Below are positions 8,089 to 15,531 of a DNA stretch of 16,114 nt, piece after piece. Source of the stretch: SLQH01 sp964612995 (lineage in GTDB: Bacteria > Planctomycetota > UBA11346); NCBI GenBank assembly GCA_964612995.1, contig CAZTGE010000095.1:1-16114 (forward strand), read 5' to 3'. Position 1 is the stretch's first letter. Each line of letters opens with the position of its first letter. Both the position numbers and the translations under genes were made by a program. The notes under the pieces are model-generated. The model worked only from the letters and a program-made list of their open reading frames with translations, was not told the DNA's origin and ran no database searches.

Positions 8089-10035
8089 ATGGCTGTTCCC
8101 GATGACAAGCGGTCCGCGCAGGCGGGAGTATACGGGCGCCCTGGCTTCACGCTCATCGAGCTGATGTTCGCGTTGACTTTCGCCGTGGTGATCATCCTGG
8201 TCGCGGCGCAAGCTTTTCGCACCATCGGCGCGACGGTCAATGTGGTCACGGCGATGAACCACCAGAACCGCTTGTTGCGTTCTGGGTTCTGGAGTCTGAT
8301 CCAGCAGGCAGACTATTGGGACCTCGAGGCCAACACGGAGGTGCCTTGGTGCAAGGAATGGACGCGTGCGCGCCGTGACGCCTCCGTCGCTGGATCGATG
8401 GAGCTCGCGAGTCTTCAGCCGAAGCGGCCTTTTGCGCCGGTAGTGTTTGCGGCGAGCGGGCGCGATATGGCATATCTCGAAGGTGGAGCTGCTGGCGACG
8501 AGCTCAGCCTGCGGCCGGCACAGAATCCAAATGTGTACCTGCCCCATGACTCGCGACAGTGGCATCGTAACCATCTCTGGGGTGCCGGGAACCCCCCCGG
8601 GTATTACACGGCCAATGGCGACAACGCGAATGGCGCCTATTCTCCGATCAAGGGGACCGGCGTCGGTCCATGGGCGAGCTCTGATTTATATGACGATGGG
8701 CCTGACTGGTCTGGCTTGCCGCCACGCTTGCTGTGGGGCGACTATGGACTGCATCAGGCAACCGAGATGCGCCTGGCCGGAACGGGTGACGTCGATGGTG
8801 GCGGTGACAGCACCGGCTTTGACGAGTTGAACTACCGTTTTCGCCCGCTCGATTGGGACGGGAGTCTGGCTCGCGACACCAACGACGATGGCGACCCGAC
8901 CAACGACCCGCTCGATGACGACGACGAGGATATCGACGCGGATCCGCTCACCCAGCGCGATGCGACCCCATGGGCCCTGAGTGCAACGGAAGAGTTCAAC
9001 GCCTTTGTCAATGCCGGTCGCGACCCTGACTCGTCGATCACCTTGCTCGATGCGCTCAGCGCGCGCGCGCGTGGTATGCTGCAGTACTTCCAGCGTCTGC
9101 ATTACCTGGGTGTTTTCGCCTACATGCCGCGTGGAACGGCGCTCACCGTGTACGATCAACGCGGCGACTTCCTGCGTGGAACCTCGCGCCCGTATCAATC
9201 GGACCCGCGTTTAACAAGCACTACGGCCGATGCGAATCACGCATGGAACGCATTTCTGCCGCGTAACCCAGGTGACGGCGGCAGGGAATGGCGCGAAGAG
9301 GAGGTGTCGCCTCATGACACCCAGCTAAGGCGCTATTACTACGGAGGAGCGCGCGACTGGAATTCCGTTCTCGGCAATAGCTACAAGGGCGTGGACAACC
9401 GTTGTGCGTTCACCTTGATGCCGCATCGTGCAGCCGGTGTTTCTGTTCTCGGGTACGCGGACCATAAGGCACGCGAGGTGGATTTCGATCAGCACTATCG
9501 TGAGATGCCCTTCGTCTGGACACCGACATCTCCTCGGGATCAATCGCTCATCAATGTGAGCCTTCCCTTGCATCCCGCCTTCCTCAGCACGACCTACTTG
9601 CTGCCGCAAAACGTCAGCGATGGGATCTTCCAGTCGGTATACTTGAGTACTGATGGATCGCGGCTGGTCGAGCAGCTCGGCATCGCCGGGGATGCTACTA
9701 AGCAGCAGGACCTGGAACGCGAGCTGCGATCCGTCAACCTCCAGAACCGCCCCAGCCACATGCCGGTCATGAAGATGGAGTGGTTGCGGATGCAGGGTTT
9801 TGGCGGCGCGCTGCTCAATCTCGGGGTCATCGCCGTGGCAGACCGTGAAAATGGCGTGCGGCTTCGCCTGCGCATGAGCCCGTTCGGGTCGACCTATCGT
9901 GGTGCACGACAGCATTGGGCTCAGCAATGGCTACGTAACGGCGGTACCATTTCGCTGACAAGTGGTGGTGTCGAATGCGAGCTGGACGACGACGACAATC
10001 AACCGGTGGGTGATTTCTATCTCAATGTGGAGTGA
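8089..10035 (+). CDS. Large GspJ/PilW-like prepilin protein (648 aa)
   Basis: A 19-residue leader ends in Gly, followed by FTLIELMFA (Glu24) and a helix to about residue 45. The FTLIELM start and the following segment (TVNVVTAMNHQNRLLRSGFWSLI-like pattern) are typical of GspJ/PilW minor pilins, whose usual length is near 200 aa. The remainder is unrecognised. Around residues 261-285 lies a strongly acidic tract with a DTNDDGD core, like thrombospondin type-3 calcium loops. The last residues again contain a run of Asp. GCGGAG at 8075-8080 precedes ATG 8089 by 8 bases; the upstream in-frame extension to 7933 overlaps the preceding gene and is rejected. It follows the I-like gene by two bases, matching the gspI-J order. 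Probable role: part of a pseudopilus tip complex. Confidence 0.87.
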   Translation: MAVPDDKRSAQAGVYGRPGFTLIELMFALTFAVVIILVAAQAFRTIGATVNVVTAMNHQNRLLRSGFWSLIQQADYWDLEANTEVPWCKEWTRARRDASVAGSMELASLQPKRPFAPVVFAASGRDMAYLEGGAAGDELSLRPAQNPNVYLPHDSRQWHRNHLWGAGNPPGYYTANGDNANGAYSPIKGTGVGPWASSDLYDDGPDWSGLPPRLLWGDYGLHQATEMRLAGTGDVDGGGDSTGFDELNYRFRPLDWDGSLARDTNDDGDPTNDPLDDDDEDIDADPLTQRDATPWALSATEEFNAFVNAGRDPDSSITLLDALSARARGMLQYFQRLHYLGVFAYMPRGTALTVYDQRGDFLRGTSRPYQSDPRLTSTTADANHAWNAFLPRNPGDGGREWREEEVSPHDTQLRRYYYGGARDWNSVLGNSYKGVDNRCAFTLMPHRAAGVSVLGYADHKAREVDFDQHYREMPFVWTPTSPRDQSLINVSLPLHPAFLSTTYLLPQNVSDGIFQSVYLSTDGSRLVEQLGIAGDATKQQDLERELRSVNLQNRPSHMPVMKMEWLRMQGFGGALLNLGVIAVADRENGVRLRLRMSPFGSTYRGARQHWAQQWLRNGGTISLTSGGVECELDDDDNQPVGDFYLNVE

Positions 10036-10039
10036 CTGC

Positions 10040-11353
10040 ATGGACTGGCGAGATGTCAATCGAGGACGAGCACGCTCCGGCGTCGTTCTGTTGATGGTCG
10101 TGGCGTTGGCCTCGGCGATTCTGGTCATCATGACCGCGTTCCTCGCCCGTCTGCGATCGGGGGCCGAGGCGACCCAGCCGCTGCTGTTCGAAGCGCAGGC
10201 TCGAGCGATGGCACAGGCTGGGATGATGTACATCCAAGAGGCCTCCCGCCTCGGCTGGGGCAAGGAAGCGTATGGCTGGACCGACATCCGCGATGGCAGT
10301 CTCGGCCCCCGAGGGCCGCGCGTGTACGCGAGCACCGGCGAGGTCGATTACGCCACCGGCACGAACCATGGTATACCGGTGCCCTCGTGGTACGAGGGTG
10401 ATTACGCCGATGGGTGGCCGGAAGATGCCGACCTGGCCGGCACGCCCGGCGTACTGCCGGAGGCCGGCGGACGGGAGTGGCCCAATCCGGGCTCGGTCCT
10501 GCGGGTCGACATGTATCCCTATCAGGTGCCGCCCTATGCCAAGCAGGAGCGCGCGACTTACAATGCGCTGCATGCGTCCTTCACTGATTGGCGCCAGGAC
10601 TGGCAGGGCTTCGTGGATCCCCTGTTAAAGGACGGTGGGAGCTTCGATAAGGTGGGAGCGGGGCATGAGCGATTCGATGAGCAGTGGCGACAGTGTGTCT
10701 ACGGCTACGGACATGGTGCTTTGCAGCCACAGCCTTACTACCGGTATTGGCGCAGCAACGGCGAAGGCGACAGCGACTACTTCGGCTCGTTTGTCGCCGG
10801 CAAGCGCAGAGGCGGAGCGGGCGGGGCCATGGCGAAGCATGCACATGGTCAGGGCAAGTCGTGGTTCCGGATCTACCGGGAGACCTTGTCCGATCACGAT
10901 GGGCCGACCGGGGAGTACCCGCCGGATCAGGTTGCCATTTCGACCAGGGTCAGTAGCGGCCATCAGAACAAGAATTGGAACCTGTTCGTGGTCAGTGCCG
11001 GGGCCGGTGGTACCCGTGGCTATCGTGATTGGGCCGAGGTCACCGCCTGTGGCGCCCAGAATGAGTTCGCCAACAGCCAGGCGCTGTTCGAGCAGGCTCT
11101 GCGGCGTGAACGTCGCGTGTGGTTTCGCGTCGAATGGTCGGCATTGCAGGGTGGCGCCTTCTCGCCAGCCAAGGCTGCGAAGCCTGGTGCGGCGGTGGTG
11201 GTCGAGAAGCGGGGCAACAATACGCCCGGTGCCTACACAGGAAACGGTGCCATCATCAGTAGTGCCGACGATATGCGGCGGATGCTGCAGACGAATCCGG
11301 TCGGCAACTTCAAGTGGATCCAGCGGCTGCCGGAGCCGCCCGTGCGCTGGTAG
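10040..11353 (+). CDS. GspK/PilX-like minor pseudopilin (437 aa)
   Basis: The N-terminus has a basic leader ending RSG, followed by VVLLMVVALASAILVIM. The +5 position is Met, not Glu. Lack of Glu5 is characteristic of GspK-type tip subunits and of PilX-like proteins with an R-x-G-x-x-L start. The helix continues with LFEAQARAMAQAGMMYIQEA, resembling the GspK/PilX pattern in which the helix tail carries an A-x-A-x-x-G segment. GspK is usually about 300-330 aa, so this is moderately enlarged. GspK caps the pseudopilus with GspI and GspJ, consistent with its place right after them. GGAG at 10029-10032 lies 7 bases before ATG 10040; ATG 10025 in the same frame is the alternative. The middle has a Gly/Arg/Ala-rich stretch near residues 255-275. 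Confidence 0.82.
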   Translation: MDWRDVNRGRARSGVVLLMVVALASAILVIMTAFLARLRSGAEATQPLLFEAQARAMAQAGMMYIQEASRLGWGKEAYGWTDIRDGSLGPRGPRVYASTGEVDYATGTNHGIPVPSWYEGDYADGWPEDADLAGTPGVLPEAGGREWPNPGSVLRVDMYPYQVPPYAKQERATYNALHASFTDWRQDWQGFVDPLLKDGGSFDKVGAGHERFDEQWRQCVYGYGHGALQPQPYYRYWRSNGEGDSDYFGSFVAGKRRGGAGGAMAKHAHGQGKSWFRIYRETLSDHDGPTGEYPPDQVAISTRVSSGHQNKNWNLFVVSAGAGGTRGYRDWAEVTACGAQNEFANSQALFEQALRRERRVWFRVEWSALQGGAFSPAKAAKPGAAVVVEKRGNNTPGAYTGNGAIISSADDMRRMLQTNPVGNFKWIQRLPEPPVRW

Positions 11354-11364
11354 GGGACGTGAGG

Positions 11365-13089
11365 ATGTGCAATAGACAGACGATCGCGCGGCGTGCCTTC
11401 ACGCTGATCGAACTGCTCGTGGTGATTGCGATCATCATGGTCCTGGCGGGCCTGCTGATCGGCATCGGTTGGCAGGTGGTCACGACGTCCAAAGAGCGGG
11501 TGGCGCAGCAGCGGGTCGAGGAGCTGGTGCGGGCCTTGAGCTCATATGCCAAGATGGACCGCAGCGCGGCGGCGGCGCTCCAGCAGTATTGTCATCTCGG
11601 TGGCGTGGTCGCCTGGGCCCCATGCGATGAGGTGATCGAGGCGGTGCGGCAGGATCAGCCACCGGTTCTTGTCAATTGGCGTACTGTGCGCAATTTTCCG
11701 GCGTGGGCGGTGGATGCATGCGGGCCTGAGTTTGCCTGCGACCGATACTATCCTCCAGCGTACTGCATTCGCAAATTGGGCTGTTTTTACACCCCGGGAA
11801 GCCGGGCGACGAATAAAGTGGAAACGGTTGATGATGGGTATTCGGCAACAAAATTCAACGAAACTGTAGGTCGGGATAGCCTGCATTCACGTGTATTGGA
11901 CGTCGTGCCGCCCAGCGAAGGGCCGATCCCCCAGTTCTGGTACGAGACTGTCTGGCCGAAATGGTGGCCACTGACGAACTGGGACCAGGAGGATCCGCCG
12001 ACGGTGATCTACGCCCAGGATCCCGAAGGCGCCCCTGCCGATCCGCTGCTGGCGATAGCGGATATCTATCACCCGCCGGTATTGCGTTTTCCATGGGGCG
12101 ATCCGGGCTTGCGCACGGATGGGAATCGGGTCGACCCCGCCGTGCCGGCAGACGAGGAAGTGGGCAGTTGGCCAAGAGCGATGATGGTCGACGATTGGCG
12201 CGATCCAGCGGATCTCCCGATCTGGAACGGATGGGCGTGTTATGGCCGACAGACCTATAACAATCCCAGTAAAGGCAATTTCCCGATCGAAACAACTGCA
12301 TGGCCGATGTTGGAGGCAACCGGCGGCATGGAGGGCAGCGTCTGGCTGCTGCGGAATCCGGATAAGCTCGACTGGACTTCGCTACTGAACACGCTTTGGG
12401 GGAAGAAGTGGGAGTTCCCGTATCCCGGGCGCGAAGATCTGATCTATCGCTGGCGCAGTGACGTGTGGGATTCGCAGCCAGCGAGTGAGGACTTGATGGT
12501 GCGGTTCGATCCCGAGGTGCTGGGTGTGCGCCCGCAACCGTTCGACATGGGCCTGATGAGTCCGATCCGCTCCATCCAGTTGCTCCAGGCATCAGGGCTG
12601 CTGCCGCCAGGGGCCGAAGGGCGTGAGGCCTACCGGAGCGATCGCACCCCGGGGCGCCCCTGGAACGACCCATGGGGCATGCCGCTGGTGATTGTGTATG
12701 CGCTTTGGCAGCCCGAGCGGTTCGAATTGGACATGCTTCACGATGAAGAATACAAGATCACCCGCTATCGCGATCGCCTGTTGAAGGCGTCGCAGCGGGA
12801 ATACGGGCGCAGTCGCAGCCTGTACCTGGCCATCGGATGTCCTGGGCCGGAGCTCGATGATGACGTGCTCAGCGTGTGGAATGGTTCGAGCGCGTGGAGT
12901 TCCGACGACGACGCCAAGGTGTTGCGGATGTTGTGGCGGCAGGTCCGCCGGGTGTGCAAGGCGCACGAGTGGGATGAGGACCTGATGGCCGGGAAGAAAG
13001 AGGATCTGCGCGAGGAGTGGGATCCGATGCGCAAGGTCGAAGAGAACGGGTTCACCTGTATGGTGAGCACGGTGATGGAGATCGAATGA
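11365..13089 (+). CDS. Very large GspG-type prepilin protein (574 aa)
   Basis: The leader is 11 residues and ends RRA, followed by FTLIELLVVIAII (Glu16). The residue before the cleavage site is Ala instead of Gly. After the helix comes a large insert of about 390 residues. A GspG-like end then follows: DPWGMPL at 435-441, and a YLAIG-x(5)-LDDD segment near 488-500, as in the calcium loop of the shorter G-type proteins here. The insert contains an evenly spaced cysteine cluster C119-x5-C125-x8-C134-x5-C140 and many Trp and Pro. GC is low in part of it (45% in bases 11821-11880). An AGGGGA at 11352-11357 lies 7 bases before ATG 11365. It starts 12 bases after the K-like gene's stop and its own stop overlaps the next gene's start. 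Function beyond prepilin class is unknown. Confidence 0.86.
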   Translation: MCNRQTIARRAFTLIELLVVIAIIMVLAGLLIGIGWQVVTTSKERVAQQRVEELVRALSSYAKMDRSAAAALQQYCHLGGVVAWAPCDEVIEAVRQDQPPVLVNWRTVRNFPAWAVDACGPEFACDRYYPPAYCIRKLGCFYTPGSRATNKVETVDDGYSATKFNETVGRDSLHSRVLDVVPPSEGPIPQFWYETVWPKWWPLTNWDQEDPPTVIYAQDPEGAPADPLLAIADIYHPPVLRFPWGDPGLRTDGNRVDPAVPADEEVGSWPRAMMVDDWRDPADLPIWNGWACYGRQTYNNPSKGNFPIETTAWPMLEATGGMEGSVWLLRNPDKLDWTSLLNTLWGKKWEFPYPGREDLIYRWRSDVWDSQPASEDLMVRFDPEVLGVRPQPFDMGLMSPIRSIQLLQASGLLPPGAEGREAYRSDRTPGRPWNDPWGMPLVIVYALWQPERFELDMLHDEEYKITRYRDRLLKASQREYGRSRSLYLAIGCPGPELDDDVLSVWNGSSAWSSDDDAKVLRMLWRQVRRVCKAHEWDEDLMAGKKEDLREEWDPMRKVEENGFTCMVSTVMEIE

Positions 13090-13658
13090 TGTACAGACGG
13101 GGGATGTTGGCCCTGATCCTGCTCTGCGCCGGTGTTGCGGCCCTGAGCTCGTGTGCCGGCTGTCAGCAGACGGAGTACACGGCGGAGGTCGACCGGGCCG
13201 CCGCGGTGCAGGCGCACACCATCACGGCCCATCGTCAGTTGCGCTCGCTGCCCGGCGCGCAGAGCGCCGATGGCGAGTGGCTCGCGGATGCGCAGCCGGA
13301 AGGGGGCTCGCTGCCTGAAGAGGTGGTGGTCAGCGTCGACGGCGAGGAGCGGCGGGTCTTGCGCGAGCGCGAGCCCTTTCTGGGCACCGATGCCATCGTC
13401 GGCTACGTCTGGGGCCGCGAGGGTGAGTTGTTCTTCGAGCTCTCCCCGGAGGCCTTCACCGAGCTGGCCCGCAGCCCGGCGGCAGACGACTACCTGCTCT
13501 ACATCGACGGTGCGTTCGCCGGAGCCGGAAACACCGGCCGCTTGCCGGAGGACCGGCAATGGCTGGTGGTCCCGCCGGATGGGGTCAGTCTGGATCAGCT
13601 GCGCGAATGGTTTCCGCCCGGACCCGACGATCCGATGGTCACGGCAGGAGGTCGATGA
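13086..13658 (+). CDS. Small putative lipoprotein (190 aa)
   Basis: A basic start and hydrophobic stretch lead to a lipobox LSSC at residues 20-23, so the mature protein would begin at Cys23 and be lipid-anchored. Two further Cys follow closely (CAGC, Gly-Cys). The mature part has a Glu/Arg-rich region. It is followed by a segment with alternating strands, VGYVWGREGELFFELSPEAF then DYLLYIDGAFAGAG, which recalls the P1 head subdomain of SecD (a strand, an 'ELSPEAFTELA' helix, then 'IDG'). That resemblance is from memory and weak. Start: ATG 13086 overlaps the preceding stop and ATG 13089 is equally possible; GGAG at 13077-13080 fits either. It sits inside the pilin operon, so it could anchor or pilot the assembly. 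Confidence 0.8.
   Translation: MMYRRGMLALILLCAGVAALSSCAGCQQTEYTAEVDRAAAVQAHTITAHRQLRSLPGAQSADGEWLADAQPEGGSLPEEVVVSVDGEERRVLREREPFLGTDAIVGYVWGREGELFFELSPEAFTELARSPAADDYLLYIDGAFAGAGNTGRLPEDRQWLVVPPDGVSLDQLREWFPPGPDDPMVTAGGR
13646..13651 (+). promoter_or_regulatory. Ribosome binding site deciding the 13658 start
   Basis: AGGAGG lies inside the end of the lipoprotein gene. It is 6 bases before ATG 13658 but only 3 bases before the in-frame ATG 13655, so 13658 is preferred. Confidence 0.65.
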
Positions 13659-14188
13659 TGCCTAAGGCACGTGGCGGTTTCACCCTGATCGAGCTGCTGG
13701 TGGTCATCGGGATCATCGGCCTGCTCGTCGGCCTGCTGTTCCCGGTGCTCGGCGTGCTGAGGCGCGGCAAGCGTCAGGCGGTGACCGAGCACCGTATGAA
13801 GGAGTTCGCGAGCGCGATCACCGACTACCTCAACGACTGGGGCACGCTGGGCGACAAATCCAACAGCAGCGACTTCATCAGCGCACCGGTGTTCTTCCTC
13901 TATCGCCAGCCGAGCTTCAACAACCGGGATCCCTATCTGACGCCGAAGCTCGACGCGGTGCGCGCGGGCGATCCGCCGGCCCGGGTGCAATCGGTGTTCG
14001 ATGGCGAGCATTACTGCGACGGCTTCGACGAGCCCTTCCTGATCGAGGTCGACACCGGCACCGCCCACGACCGGACCTACGTCAAGTCGGTGACCATCCG
14101 CTCCACCAACGGGACCGCCCAGGCCGACGATGACCAGGTGATGACCTACACCACCGGCGGCGAAGGCTGGAAACCGGGCGGAGAGTAG
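13658..14188 (+). CDS. Small GspG-like pseudopilin (176 aa)
   Basis: A short leader MPKARGG is followed by FTLIELLVVIGII (Glu12) and a helix to about residue 37 with the tail RRGKRQAVTEHRMKEFASAITDYL, typical of GspG-like proteins. The C-terminal part keeps a degraded GspG pattern: DGFDEPFLIEV at 121-131 in the place of D-x-WG-x-P, then a segment with RSTNG and ADDD before the end. Its start overlaps the lipoprotein stop, so translation is coupled. It is the smallest of the G-type proteins here and close to normal GspG size, so it is a candidate shaft subunit. It is the last prepilin in the window. Confidence 0.87.
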   Translation: MPKARGGFTLIELLVVIGIIGLLVGLLFPVLGVLRRGKRQAVTEHRMKEFASAITDYLNDWGTLGDKSNSSDFISAPVFFLYRQPSFNNRDPYLTPKLDAVRAGDPPARVQSVFDGEHYCDGFDEPFLIEVDTGTAHDRTYVKSVTIRSTNGTAQADDDQVMTYTTGGEGWKPGGE

Positions 14189-14217
14189 CGATGCGCGCAG
14201 GGCGACCGCAGAGGCTG

Positions 14218-14223
14218 AGGAGG
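14218..14223 (+). promoter_or_regulatory. Ribosome binding site of the secreted protein gene
   Basis: AGGAGG lies 9 bases before ATG 14233. It favours 14233 over the upstream in-frame ATG 14191, which would put 14 Arg-rich residues in front of the signal peptide. Confidence 0.6.
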
Positions 14224-14232
14224 TATTCCGGC

Positions 14233-15518
14233 ATGCAACATCTGTGCAATCATCTGGTCCGCGTGCTCGCGCTGGCCGGGGCGCTCGCGCCGGCCTGGGC
14301 CGCGCAGGNNNNNNNNNNNNNNNNNNNNNNNNNNNNNNNNNNNNNNNNNNNNNNNNNNNNNNNNNNNNNNNNNNNNNNNNNNNNNNNNNNNNNNNNNNNN
14401 NNNNNNNNCTGGTCCGCGTGCTCGCGCTGGCCGGGGCGCTCGCGCCGGCCTGGGCCGCGCAGGGCTTCGTCGGCCTGGACGTGTCCAGCGGGCGGTTCAC
14501 CTATGCCGAAGGCGACGGGCCGGTCAGGACGGGCGCGGTCGAGGGTGTGGACTGGGATTACAACGTCAACGTCGGCGTGGAGCTGGTCAATATCGGCGGC
14601 ACGGTCTACGCCGTGCCGACCGCGCCCTCCGCCACCGACTGTTACCGCACCTCCACCTCGAACGGGAGCCAATGGAAGAAGGAATCGGGGCGTTTCGCCT
14701 GGGCCAAGGATCCCGTGTGCCAGGGCCTGACCATGGGCGCCTCGGGCAGCCGCATGGCCGCCTTCTACCGCACCTGGCGGGCGGGGTACTCCTCGCCGCT
14801 GAACGTCGACAAGCCCACGGACGCCACCCCGGTGGCGCGCGAGAACATCCCCACCTTCGGCGACCGCGAGCGCGAGGTCTACCGCACCAACGCGGTGATA
14901 CACGACGGCAACGAGTGGATCGCGGTCGGTGCGCGGATCCTGCCCCGGGTCCGGCCCTACATCATCCACACCAACGGCGGCGATCCCACCAGCAAGTGGA
15001 TCGCGGTCCAGCAGGATCAGTTCCACGACGACGTACCCGAGGATCTGATCCTCAACGGGGTCGCCAGCACCGGCGCCGGCGGGCTCTACGCCTGGGGCTT
15101 CGGCCATCGCACCGGCGAAGGCTGTCTGCTCACGGCGGCCGCCCCGGCCGACCCGTGGAACGTGGTCGACGCGGTGCCCTCGGGCACCGGCCCGCTGGTG
15201 GCCGGGGCCTATGGCGATGGCTACTGGTTGTTCGCCGAGCAGACCGGCGAGCCCGGTCTGCGGTTCCATGTGTTCAACGGTGCCGACTGGCAGGCCCTGG
15301 GCGACGACGAGCACGCCACCGTGCGTGGGGTGCTGGCCGGTTCGCGGCCTACCCTGGTCTACGCCGACAACACCATGGTGGTCAGCTACATCACCGGCAA
15401 GCCGCTCAATGCCAAGTCGGCCCGGGTCTACGTGACCGATTCGGATGCCAACGGTCTCTATGACACCGCGCTGCTCGAAGAACACGACAACCCGCTCGGT
15501 CAATGCACCGGGCTGTGA
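14233..15518 (+). CDS. Secreted protein of unknown function, interrupted by an assembly gap
   Basis: Before the gap the frame encodes MQHLCNHLVRVLALAGALAP and then AWAAQ, a signal peptide with cleavage probable near AWA-A. After the gap the same residues recur in another frame and continue into GFVGLDVSSG. Removing the 100 Ns and one 55-base copy restores a single 376-residue frame ending at TGA 15516-15518. The mature protein has repeated short strand motifs ending in aromatic residues (NEWIAVGARI, SKWIAVQQD, GGLYAWGFG, GYWLFAEQ), which suggests a beta-propeller-like or other all-beta fold. I cannot name a family. The hydrophilic, non-prepilin sequence and the signal peptide argue for Sec-dependent export. 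It may be a client or partner of the pilin system. The coordinates span the gap, and the strict window translation is out of frame across it. Confidence 0.8.
14254..14308. repeat. Left copy of a 55-base identity flanking the gap
   Basis: These 55 bases, immediately left of the N run, are identical base for base to 14409-14463. They encode the hydrophobic core of the signal peptide. Confidence 0.95.
14309..14408. other. Assembly gap (100 Ns)
   Basis: A run of exactly 100 unknown bases, the conventional length for a gap of unknown size. It is flanked by an identical 55-base sequence on each side, so the two contigs most likely overlap and nothing is missing. A real tandem duplication of unknown length is the alternative. 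Confidence 0.95.
14409..14463. repeat. Right copy of the 55-base identity flanking the gap
   Basis: Identical to 14254-14308 and immediately right of the N run. The reading frame continues correctly from its end into the body of the secreted protein. Confidence 0.95.
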
Positions 15519-15531
15519 CAGGAGCATCCCC

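Noticed and set aside
14254..14463. A biological tandem repeat or duplicated signal peptide around the Ns
   Set aside because: The copies are exactly 55 bases, end exactly at the gap on one side and begin exactly at it on the other, as expected for overlapping contig ends.
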